Shown here piece after piece: positions 1 to 5,657 of a stretch of DNA of 9,862 bases. The notes under the pieces were generated by a model. The model had not been told where the DNA came from. It made no database searches and was given only the letters and a program-made list of their open reading frames with translations. Both the position numbers and the translations under genes were made by a program. Source of the DNA: Synergistales bacterium (GTDB lineage: Bacteria; Synergistota; Synergistia; Synergistales; Synergistaceae); the NCBI GenBank assembly GCA_026002695.1, contig BOCB01000057.1:1-9862 (forward strand), read 5' to 3'. Every line of letters starts with the position of its first letter. Position 1 is the first letter of the stretch.

Positions 1-86
1 CCCCGCCCTTGACGGTAGGGCGGGGGTGTCCTAAAGTAACTTTGCAATCTATACTCCTTAACGCGCTTTACAGATGTTTGTCGCGC
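1..86. repeat. Left arm of a perfect 86-bp inverted repeat
   Basis: Position i matches the complement of position 594-i for every base from 1 to 86, so this arm is the exact reverse complement of 508-593. The match stops abruptly at 87/507. The arm contains a nested G+C-rich hairpin (about 1-25) and the ATG assigned to the small gene at 74. The arm touches the window edge, so its outer boundary is unknown. It could be a real element flanking the gene, or a fold-back or overlap artefact at a contig end. Confidence 0.95.
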
Positions 87-526
87 TCTTTGTTATATTG
101 ACGGCTATGCCTCCGGTATCCGCCAATGAGCTTGACGGGTTTCGGGGGATGTATTGGGGCGAAAGTCTGCGGGCGTTCAAATACATGAAGTTCGTAGCGC
201 AGCTCGACGGGATAAAGTATTACAGGAAACTCAACGACGAATTGTTCGTCGGCGGAGCGGGTCTTACTGATATAAACTACGCCTTCTTCAAGGATAGATT
301 AGTCGGAGTTGTCATGCTGGCTAACGGCAAGGAGAACGCCCGTTTGATGCTGGAGGCGCTCAAATACTCCTTCGGCACTCCGTCGGTATTGGACGAGGGC
401 GTTTATTCATGGGATTTCGTAAAGATAAAAATACTCTACAGGTACGACCCGTACAGCAAGAACCTCCGCGTGTCCTACCTCTCGGGCGAAACGCTCGTAA
501 AAATGAGGCGCGACAAACATCTGTAA
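74..526 (+). CDS. Hypothetical secreted protein, 5' end doubtful
   Basis: A 150-residue protein of unknown function. Residues 5-17 form a hydrophobic stretch ending in a plausible signal peptidase I site (PPVSA followed by NE), so it is probably periplasmic. The mature part is a small alpha/beta-looking domain with a GMYWG motif early on and a conserved-looking YYRK/NDEL region. This pattern recalls uncharacterised periplasmic proteins of anaerobes, but I cannot name a family. The start is suspect: the first four codons and part of the fifth lie in the inverted repeat, the signal peptide lacks the usual basic n-region, and no Shine-Dalgarno sequence precedes the ATG. The last codons (RRDKHL) and stop lie in the right repeat arm. 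The true N-terminus may have been replaced by the repeat. It ends before a strong terminator and converges on the decarboxylase beta gene. Confidence 0.6.
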   Translation: MFVALFVILTAMPPVSANELDGFRGMYWGESLRAFKYMKFVAQLDGIKYYRKLNDELFVGGAGLTDINYAFFKDRLVGVVMLANGKENARLMLEALKYSFGTPSVLDEGVYSWDFVKIKILYRYDPYSKNLRVSYLSGETLVKMRRDKHL

Positions 527-593
527 AGCGCGTTAAGGAGTATAGATTGCAAAGTTACTTTAGGACACCCCCGCCCTACCGTCAAGGGCGGGG
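508..593. repeat. Right arm of the 86-bp inverted repeat
   Basis: Exact reverse complement of 1-86. It contains the last six codons and stop of the small secreted-protein gene and most of the terminator hairpin. Because it carries natural gene-end features (stop codon, terminator, U-tract just outside), this arm looks like the original sequence, and the left arm like the copy. Confidence 0.95.
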
Positions 594-602
594 GTGTTTT
601 TT
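565..602 (+). terminator. Strong intrinsic terminator
   Basis: A 13-bp stem pairs 565-577 with 585-597 around a 7-base loop (accgtca) and is followed by a run of T through 602. It ends transcription of the small secreted-protein gene. Read on the minus strand the same stem follows the beta-subunit stop codon but is trailed by CCTAAAG rather than a U-tract, so it is only a weak candidate terminator in that direction. Confidence 0.9.
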
Positions 603-609
603 GTGCTTG

Positions 610-1782
610 CTACTTGGTTCCGAAGAGGGAGAGCAGTATGCCCGCGGCGACGGCTGAGCCGATGACGCCGGCTACGTTCGGTCCCATGGCGTGCATGAGA
701 AGGAAGTTGGTCTTGTTGTACCGCTGGCCAACCATCTGCGAGACGCGGGCGGCCATCGGGACTGCCGAAACTCCGGCCGAGCCGATGAGCGGGTTTACCT
801 TGCCGCCTGTCAGGACGCACATTATCTTGCCGATCCCGAGACCTCCGAGAGTACCGAAAGAGAAAGCTACCAGGCCGAGGATGATTATGAATATGGTCTT
901 CTGCTGGAGGAAGAGCGCGCCGTTCGCCGTGGCTCCCACGGTCGTGCCGAGGAATATCGTAACTATGTTGATGAGCGCGTTCTGCGAGACCTCGGAGAGG
1001 CGCTCGACCACGCCGGATTCCTTGAAGAGGTTGCCGAGCATGAGCATACCGATCAGAGGCGCGGTAGGCGGCAGAAGCAGTATGCAGAGTATGGCGACCA
1101 TTATCGGGAAGCAGACCTTCTCCGTCTTGGATACGGTGCGGAGAACTCCCATCTTGATGACGCGCTCTTTTTCGGTGGTCATGAGTTTCATCAGAGGGGG
1201 CTGAATCAGCGGGATGAGCGCCATGTAAGAGTACGCCGCTATGGCTATCGGAGCGAGGAGGTGCGGCGCGAGGCGCGTGGTGAGGAATATGGCAGTCGGT
1301 CCGTCCGCTCCGCCGATGATGGCGATGGAGGCCGCTTCCTGCGGAGTGAAGCCGAGCGCGGCGGCGATGATGAGCGCTACCGAGATACCGAACTGAGCGC
1401 CCGCGCCCATCATAAGGCTCGACGGGCTGGCGATCAGAGGAGCGAAGTCCGTCATACATCCTATACCGAGAAATATGAGGGACGGATATAAGCCGTGGTG
1501 AACGCCTTGATACAGATACCACAAGAGCCCTCCGACCTTGTCATGGAGCTGCCCCGCGTCGTCGTTCCAGAACATGGGCGGATCCATAAGCCCGCCGAGC
1601 GGCAGGTTCGCCAGCAGAACTCCGAAGGCGATGGGGAGGAGGAGAAGAGGCTCGAACCCCTTAACGATCGCGAGATAGATGAGGACGAGCGAAACTGCAA
1701 TCATAACGGCCTGCTGCCAAGTTAAATTGGCGAAGCCTGAATCCGCGAGCATTTTGAAAAATGCGCTTACATAATAACCCAT
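610..1782 (-). CDS. oadB: Na+-translocating decarboxylase beta subunit
   Basis: Integral membrane beta subunit (390 residues) of the oxaloacetate/methylmalonyl-CoA/glutaconyl-CoA decarboxylase family. It couples decarboxylation of a carboxybiotin carrier to Na+ export across the inner membrane. The family's functional residues are visible: GGADGPT with Asp160 (equivalent to Asp203 of the Klebsiella OadB), Tyr186 (Tyr229 equivalent), and the helix VIII pattern Asn330, Gly334, Ser339, Arg346 at the spacing of Asn373/Gly377/Ser382/Arg389. The C-terminal NFLLMHAMGPNVAGVIGSA segment is also typical. The start is supported by GAAGGAG at 1800-1794. The gamma-like gene lies 170 nt upstream on the same strand. 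No alpha (carboxyltransferase) or biotin carrier gene is in the window, so the substrate cannot be told; the symbols gcdB or mmdB would be equally valid. Confidence 0.95.
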   Translation of the reverse strand: MGYYVSAFFKMLADSGFANLTWQQAVMIAVSLVLIYLAIVKGFEPLLLLPIAFGVLLANLPLGGLMDPPMFWNDDAGQLHDKVGGLLWYLYQGVHHGLYPSLIFLGIGCMTDFAPLIASPSSLMMGAGAQFGISVALIIAAALGFTPQEAASIAIIGGADGPTAIFLTTRLAPHLLAPIAIAAYSYMALIPLIQPPLMKLMTTEKERVIKMGVLRTVSKTEKVCFPIMVAILCILLLPPTAPLIGMLMLGNLFKESGVVERLSEVSQNALINIVTIFLGTTVGATANGALFLQQKTIFIIILGLVAFSFGTLGGLGIGKIMCVLTGGKVNPLIGSAGVSAVPMAARVSQMVGQRYNKTNFLLMHAMGPNVAGVIGSAVAAGILLSLFGTK

Positions 1783-1815
1783 TATAAAACCGACTCCTTC
1801 CGGCTGAACATTGAT

Positions 1816-1833
1816 AAAAAGCGCCTGAGGCGC
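1816..1833 (-). terminator. Terminator-like hairpin between gamma and beta genes
   Basis: On the minus strand GCGCC-TCA-GGCGC (1833-1821) is followed directly by TTTTT (1820-1816), giving a short intrinsic terminator 16 nt before the beta-subunit Shine-Dalgarno sequence. The stem is only 5 bp, so termination may be partial, which would set the gamma to beta ratio. An upstream GCGCCT (1878-1873) could pair with the terminator's 3' arm instead, offering an alternative read-through fold. Confidence 0.5.
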
Positions 1834-1848
1834 ACACTGACTGAATCA

Positions 1849-1874
1849 CTCAAACGAGATTTTGCCGTTTTGAG
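1849..1874 (-). promoter_or_regulatory. Upstream hairpin in gamma-beta spacer
   Basis: CTCAAAACG (minus strand, 1874-1866) can pair with CGTTTGAG (1856-1849) with one bulged A, leaving a 9-base loop. Its 5' arm overlaps the GCGCCT (1878-1873) that could pair with the 3' arm of the downstream terminator. The two structures are therefore mutually exclusive with the long-range pairing, as in attenuators. Function is inference. Confidence 0.35.
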
Positions 1875-1952
1875 GCGCAGAACTACTCAGGTTTTTATCG
1901 TTACCCTTATAGGTTCCTAACAATAAATCAGTCTTCCTAAGGCGCGCTGGTC

Positions 1953-2123
1953 TTACCCCTTTGGCTCAACGGCCTTTATCACCTTCGTGGCCAAGACTAT
2001 CATGCCCCACAGCGCGAACAGCCCCACGAACACGACGGCAAAGGTAAAACACGCGGAACCTATAGCCTGTCCCACCGGAAATCCTTCCGCCGCTACATCT
2101 GCCACTGCGACTTCAACTTGCAT
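1953..2123 (-). CDS. Small gamma-like subunit of Na+-pump decarboxylase
   Basis: A 56-residue ORF, short enough to be missed by length-filtered gene callers. It starts MQVEVAVADVAAEG, has one membrane helix at about residues 22-46 (ACFTFAVVFVGLFALWGMIV region) and ends with a short basic and acidic tail (KVIKAVEPKG). This single-helix layout next to a beta subunit matches the OadG/gamma family, which anchors the alpha subunit to the beta subunit. It is shorter than classical OadG (about 80 residues or more) and lacks the His-rich, Zn-binding C-terminal tail. The start is supported by GAGGTG at 2137-2132, 8 nt before the ATG, and by the promoter just upstream. Identity rests on size, topology and context rather than on a decisive motif. 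Confidence 0.8.
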   Translation of the reverse strand: MQVEVAVADVAAEGFPVGQAIGSACFTFAVVFVGLFALWGMIVLATKVIKAVEPKG

Positions 2124-2189
2124 TTCTCATTCACCTCGATTCAATTTAATTTTTTCAGGCATATCCGTATATATTGAAGCTATTATTAA

Positions 2190-2217
2190 ATTTTAACAGT
2201 AAAAACGCTAACGTCAA
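2190..2217 (-). promoter_or_regulatory. Sigma-70-type promoter for gamma-beta genes
   Basis: On the minus strand TTGACG (2217-2212, 5/6 to the -35 consensus) and TAAAAT (2195-2190, 5/6 to the -10 consensus) are separated by 16 nt within an AT-rich island. Transcription would begin near 2183, giving a leader of about 60 nt before the gamma ATG. It diverges from the greA promoter. Confidence 0.65.
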
Positions 2218-2245
2218 TAATTAATAATTTATGGCGCTAAATGTA

Positions 2246-2254
2246 TGATACAAT
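2246..2254 (+). promoter_or_regulatory. Extended -10 promoter for greA
   Basis: TGATACAAT reads as an extended -10 element (TGN then TACAAT, 5/6 to consensus). No clear -35 lies at the right spacing; an overlapping alternative is TTAATA (2221-2226), 17 nt, TATGAT (2244-2249). Either would start transcription near 2257-2262, about 65 nt before the greA start. Confidence 0.45.
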
Positions 2255-2259
2255 AAAGC

Positions 2260-2312
2260 CCTGACCGACTCCGCAAATCGCAAATCGGTTTTTCCGCAAT
2301 TTTTACGTCAGG
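2260..2312 (+). promoter_or_regulatory. greA leader stem covering the ribosome binding site
   Basis: CCTGAC (2260-2265) is complementary to GTCAGG (2307-2312). The latter includes the first bases of the greA Shine-Dalgarno sequence AGGTGGG (2310-2316). The enclosed region holds a direct repeat of CGCAAAT and a small CGG-TTTTT-CCG hairpin. Pairing could dampen greA translation; the stem is short, so this is tentative. Confidence 0.3.
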
Positions 2313-2325
2313 TGGGATGTATGAG

Positions 2326-2817
2326 ATGGCGAAGCACAGTGATGTCGAGGAGATGACCCGGGAGGGTTATGAAAAATTGAAGGAGGAACTCACCCTCCTT
2401 CGCACCGAGAAGCGAATGGAAATATCCAGAAAATTGGAGGAGGCCCGAGGCTTCGGGGATTTGAGCGAGAACGCGGAGTACCACGCAGCCAAAGAAGAGC
2501 AGGAAAAATTAGAGGGCCGCATAAGTAAGCTCGAGTTCAAGATAAGCCACGCCAAGGTTATCGAAGTCGAGGACATCGATACCAACCACGCCGCCGTCGG
2601 CGCTACGATAACATTTAAGGATATCGACAAGAAAAGCACTCACTCTTACACGCTCGTGAGTTCTATGGAGTCCGACGTAAAGGGGAGCAAAATCTCCGCC
2701 GAGAGCCCGGTTGGCAAGGCGATAATGGGGCACAGCATCGGCGACGAGGTGACGGTCAGAGTTCCTAAGGGCATCCGCAGGATAAAAATAACCGACATAA
2801 CGGTTATGCGGCCGTAG
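2326..2817 (+). CDS. greA: Transcription elongation factor GreA
   Basis: GreA (163 residues from this start) inserts its coiled coil into the RNA polymerase secondary channel. There it stimulates cleavage of the backtracked RNA 3' end, rescuing arrested complexes. The N-terminal coiled coil (about residues 10-80) begins with the family signature MTREGYEKLKEEL. The tip motif GDLSENAEYHAAKEEQ carries the catalytic-support acids Asp45 and Glu48 (Asp41/Glu44 in E. coli). The C-terminal FKBP-like domain (about 88-163) contains SPVGKAIMGHSIGD. An ATG at 2317 lies only one base after AGGTGGG; the ATG at 2326 has 9-nt spacing and gives the normal MAKHS...MTREGYEKL start, so I prefer it. It is probably first in a transcription unit with the two downstream genes. 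Confidence 0.97.
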   Translation: MAKHSDVEEMTREGYEKLKEELTLLRTEKRMEISRKLEEARGFGDLSENAEYHAAKEEQEKLEGRISKLEFKISHAKVIEVEDIDTNHAAVGATITFKDIDKKSTHSYTLVSSMESDVKGSKISAESPVGKAIMGHSIGDEVTVRVPKGIRRIKITDITVMRP

Positions 2818-2873
2818 GGGCGGTATTCTGTCGCCCGTCACTTGATTGTTTTTTTCGGCAGGAGGTGTTAAAT

Positions 2874-3173
2874 ATGCGCGCGCTCTTCGCTCTCGTAATT
2901 ATAATGGCCGTATTCGTATTCATGATGCCGTTCGTGTTGGGTTTAGCGGCGGCGGTCATAGTCTTCTCGCTGGTTCTGACGCTCACCGCGAGGTACCTGC
3001 CTGGGGCGCGCAAGACGTACCGTTCGCGCGGCGTATACTTCGACGTCAGCAGCGGCAATAAAAAACGCTCCGCCGGCAGTCACCCTGAGGAGGATGAAAA
3101 GGGGTGGTATCAGGACATTCAGGAGGACGACACAATATCGCTGCCGGAGGACTGCCTGAAGAAGCGGCCTTAA
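2874..3173 (+). CDS. Small two-helix membrane protein of unknown function
   Basis: A 99-residue protein with no recognised family. Residues 3-40 are almost entirely hydrophobic and can form one helical hairpin (about 3-20 and 21-39). They are followed by a basic stretch (RYLPGARKTYRSRG) and a hydrophilic tail rich in Glu, Asp and Lys (EEDEKGWYQDIQEDD). By the positive-inside rule the tail is cytoplasmic. An upstream GTG at 2865 overlaps the AGGAGG Shine-Dalgarno sequence (2860-2865) and cannot be the start; the ATG at 2874 has 8-nt spacing. The gene lies 56 nt after greA and ends 3 nt before the flippase gene, which suggests co-translation and possibly a partner role. No terminator with an adjacent U-tract separates it from greA. 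Confidence 0.8.
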   Translation: MRALFALVIIMAVFVFMMPFVLGLAAAVIVFSLVLTLTARYLPGARKTYRSRGVYFDVSSGNKKRSAGSHPEEDEKGWYQDIQEDDTISLPEDCLKKRP

Positions 3174-3176
3174 TCA

Positions 3177-4751
3177 ATGACAGGCGCGAGGAGGCTCATA
3201 TCGAGGATACTCGGCGTGAAGAGTTCGCGCGGGGTATCTTTTACTTTGTCCTTCCTATCCGTACTGAGCAAGCCGTTCGGCTACCTGCGTATACTCATAA
3301 TCGCGTGGCTGTTCGGGGCGTCGGCGATAATGGACGCGTTCCAGCTTGCGCTCGGAGTCATTTCGCTCTTCGCGGGAAGCATAGGCGGTTCGATGCAGAG
3401 CGCTGTGCTGCCCGAACTCGAACGTGTGAGGAAGGAGACGGGGAGCGCCGGGAAGTGCCGCTCGCTGCTCGCTTTTTCCGCCTGGTGCGCCATTCTTATG
3501 ACCGCGATACTCTGCGCCGCGCTGTTCATAGCGCCCGGCGTTATGATAAGGGCGTTCGCGGGGGGGTTCGACGCCGAGCGCATACGATACGGCGCTTACA
3601 TGATATGGTGGCTGTCGCCTTACGCGGTTGTTACAATGATAGCTCCGATCGTCGCGGTGTGGGCGCTCTTCACCGAGAGATATGTAGCGTCGGCCGTCAG
3701 CTCGCTCCCTTATAACTTCATCCTCATCCCGCTCCTCCTGCTGTCCGCGCCGCTTATAGGCGAGTACGCGATGGGCCTGAGCCAGAGCGCAGCCTCGGTC
3801 ATACTGCTCGTTATAACCGTTATAGTCATCAGGGGATTTCCGATGAGGTTCAAGTTCTCCGGCCTTCCGCTCGCGAGCCTGCGAAGGATAGGGGCGAACA
3901 CTCTGCTCGTGCTCGCCATGACGGCGACAAGCATGGTATATGTCGTGGTCGACAGGTATTTCGCGTCGCTGCTGCCGGTGGGCGCGGTGTCGTCCATCAG
4001 CTACGGTAATATGCTCACGACGGCGTTCACGTCGCTCGCCGCCGCTCCGTTCGGTTTTTTCTTCGCGCGGATAAGCCGCCTCGTCAACGAGGACCGGGAG
4101 GAGGCCGTTTCAGCCGTAAAGCAGACTCTCGCCATAGTGTCGGCCTACATACTGCCCGCCGGAATCCTGAGCTCGGCGGCGGCGCGCCCATTAGTCTCCC
4201 TCTTCCTCGGCTGGGGCAACTTCGGGGAGGAGGCGGTCACGATGACCTCGATGAGCCTCACCGGCTACAATATCAGCATGGCGTTCAGTTTCTTCGGCAT
4301 GGCGCTGGGCAATTACGCGCAGGCGACGCAGCGCCTCGTCAGGCTGCTCCCGCTCTCCTACGTTATGATAGGCACGAACGCGCTGCTCGACTGGCTCATG
4401 GTAAGGCCGCTCGGCGTATTCGGCCTCGCCTTGGCGACGAGCCTCACGACGGCGCTGAGTTTCACCGCCACATACCTGATATTGATCGACCGCTCGATAA
4501 TAAGGTTCCTCGCGCAAATAAGATTCTTCGCGCAGCTCGCTGTTCTCGCTCCCTGCGGCCTCGCCGTATATTTCAGCGAACCGCTCGGGACGGCCGCGCA
4601 GCTTGTCCTGCTCGCCGCGATAAGCGTGATATACTTCATTGCCGGAGAGCGGCTCGGCCTGATGGCAAGCGTGCCGGAGCACTGGCGTCCCGGCGCGCTG
4701 TTCAATTATGTCAGGAACGCGGGCGGAGGTTTGTTGAAGAAACGAGGATAA
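3177..4751 (+). CDS. murJ: MurJ/MviN-family lipid flippase
   Basis: A 524-residue polytopic membrane protein of the MOP exporter superfamily, close to MurJ in length (about 510-530), with around 14 predicted helices. MurJ flips lipid II across the inner membrane for peptidoglycan synthesis. Family hallmarks include the N-terminal LSKPFGYLRILIIAWLFGAS then MDAFQLA segment, PELERVR, and GAVSSISYGNML. By eye, Arg38 aligns with E. coli Arg24. The positions of Arg52 and Arg270 appear to be non-arginine: the latter falls near Asn278-Met279, where MurJ has YADR. It may therefore be a diverged paralogue carrying another polyprenyl-linked substrate, and the symbol is provisional. The start at 3177 has no good Shine-Dalgarno sequence and is probably coupled to the preceding gene; GTG 3216 is an alternative. 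Ile codons are mostly ATA. Confidence 0.85.
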   Translation: MTGARRLISRILGVKSSRGVSFTLSFLSVLSKPFGYLRILIIAWLFGASAIMDAFQLALGVISLFAGSIGGSMQSAVLPELERVRKETGSAGKCRSLLAFSAWCAILMTAILCAALFIAPGVMIRAFAGGFDAERIRYGAYMIWWLSPYAVVTMIAPIVAVWALFTERYVASAVSSLPYNFILIPLLLLSAPLIGEYAMGLSQSAASVILLVITVIVIRGFPMRFKFSGLPLASLRRIGANTLLVLAMTATSMVYVVVDRYFASLLPVGAVSSISYGNMLTTAFTSLAAAPFGFFFARISRLVNEDREEAVSAVKQTLAIVSAYILPAGILSSAAARPLVSLFLGWGNFGEEAVTMTSMSLTGYNISMAFSFFGMALGNYAQATQRLVRLLPLSYVMIGTNALLDWLMVRPLGVFGLALATSLTTALSFTATYLILIDRSIIRFLAQIRFFAQLAVLAPCGLAVYFSEPLGTAAQLVLLAAISVIYFIAGERLGLMASVPEHWRPGALFNYVRNAGGGLLKKRG

Positions 4752-4760
4752 AAGAATCAG

Positions 4761-4855
4761 GGGGTAGGGGTAGTAACGGGCGGCCGAGGGCGGCCGCCCC
4801 TACAAGGGTCAAGGGTGATAACCCTTGCGGGGGCGCGGGGCGAGCAGCCCCGCGG
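4761..4855 (+). repeat. Cluster of three hairpins in the murJ-GNAT spacer
   Basis: Three consecutive inverted repeats lie here. GGGCGGCC (4778-4785) pairs with GGCCGCCC (4792-4799), and GTAGGGG (4764-4770) can alternatively pair with CCCCTAC (4797-4803). CAAGGGT (4810-4816) pairs with ACCCTTG (4821-4827) and is also directly repeated at 4803-4809. CGCGGGGC (4834-4841) pairs with GCCCCGCG (4847-4854) around GAGCA, just 4 nt before the next Shine-Dalgarno sequence. None has a U-tract, so they are not standard terminators. The first resembles the GTAGGGGCGG palindromes dispersed in many bacterial genomes, which suggests a REP-like element. Confidence 0.6.
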
Positions 4856-4871
4856 TTTGGAGGTTTTGATT

Positions 4872-5657
4872 ATGTCAGATAGTATTTATTCGAATATGAG
4901 CTCGTTTTTGTGGATGTGCGGCGCGTTCGGCGGCTGTTCGTTCATCAAGACGCCCAGTTTTGCCGCGATGACCTCGGGCACGATGGCGGCATACGAGAAT
5001 TACGCCCTGCCGCGCGAACGGGCGGAGGGGGCGGAAATTGACCGCGCCATAGGGCAGGGACTCAATTTCTTCGGAAAGACGCCTCACTTCTGGATGCTAT
5101 TCGGCGAGAACGGGAACGCCGTGCCGCGTTTCGAGCGGGCCGGATTCTCCGAGGATGAGCCGTTCCGCGACATGCGCGTCGATACGAGCGCGTGGCGCGG
5201 CATCGCCGAGAGCTCGTACAAGGCCGATGAGATATGGTCGCTTGACGGGACGGAGGGCTTTGCCGAAAAATGGGGGTACGCGGCGTGGAACGGCTTTGAC
5301 TCGTTCTACTTGGACGAGCCGGTTCCTCCGGCTTTCACGGACTTCGCGCGCGGCCTCGCGGGATCGGCGGACGGCGGGGCGCTTTTGCTTGCCCTGCGCG
5401 GCGGCAAAGAGGGCGAGTTTGTGTCGACGGGTATGTTATATATAAAGGACGGCCTCGCCGGAATACACTACGTCTCGGTAATGCCGGACAGCCGCGGACG
5501 CGGCCTCGGCAGCCGCGTGATAAGGGCGCTTCTGCGCCGCGGCGCCGAGATGGGTATCAAAAAAGCCGCGCTCATCGCCACCCCGGACGGCGGCAAACTG
5601 TACAAAAAACTCGGCTTCAGCGATACGGGAGAGGTTCGGGTGGTAATAAAGGAGTGA
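4872..5657 (+). CDS. GNAT-family N-acetyltransferase
   Basis: A 261-residue cytoplasmic acetyltransferase that would transfer acetyl from acetyl-CoA to an amine; the acceptor is unknown. The C-terminal half (about 165-261) is a recognisable GNAT core: HYVSVMPDSRGRGLGSRVI (199-217) holds the R-G-x-G-L-G pyrophosphate-binding loop, and ATPDGGKLYKKLGF (236-249) is the usual final strand-helix region. The N-terminal part (1-105) contains PHFWMLFGEN and RFERAGFSEDEPFRDMRVD, resembling the degenerate first half seen in two-domain GNAT proteins. The ATG at 4872 follows GGAGG (4859-4863) with 8-nt spacing; the in-frame GTG at 4815 lies inside the spacer hairpins and lacks a ribosome site. The stop overlaps the start of the transporter gene, so the two are coupled. 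Confidence 0.9.
   Translation: MSDSIYSNMSSFLWMCGAFGGCSFIKTPSFAAMTSGTMAAYENYALPRERAEGAEIDRAIGQGLNFFGKTPHFWMLFGENGNAVPRFERAGFSEDEPFRDMRVDTSAWRGIAESSYKADEIWSLDGTEGFAEKWGYAAWNGFDSFYLDEPVPPAFTDFARGLAGSADGGALLLALRGGKEGEFVSTGMLYIKDGLAGIHYVSVMPDSRGRGLGSRVIRALLRRGAEMGIKKAALIATPDGGKLYKKLGFSDTGEVRVVIKE

Noticed and set aside
691..1491. 266-codon plus-strand open frame opposite the beta subunit gene
   Set aside because: It lies antisense to a clear oadB, its product is a low-complexity Arg/Glu-rich sequence, and it has no credible ribosome site; long antisense frames are expected in GC-rich genes.
560..1522. 320-codon minus-strand open frame overlapping oadB in another frame
   Set aside because: Its product is Arg/His/Ser-rich without domain features and is a frame shadow of oadB.
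2818..2855. Possible terminator after greA
   Set aside because: GGGCG/CGCCC can pair (2818-2836), but the T-run begins more than ten bases after the stem, so it does not fit an intrinsic terminator.
3104..3715. 203-codon plus-strand frame across the small membrane gene and murJ
   Set aside because: It is a shifted reading of two well-supported genes and encodes no recognisable domain.
4803..4816. Tandem CAAGGGT repeat as a CRISPR-like or iteron array
   Set aside because: Only two 7-bp copies occur without spacers or further units; it is better explained as part of the local hairpin.
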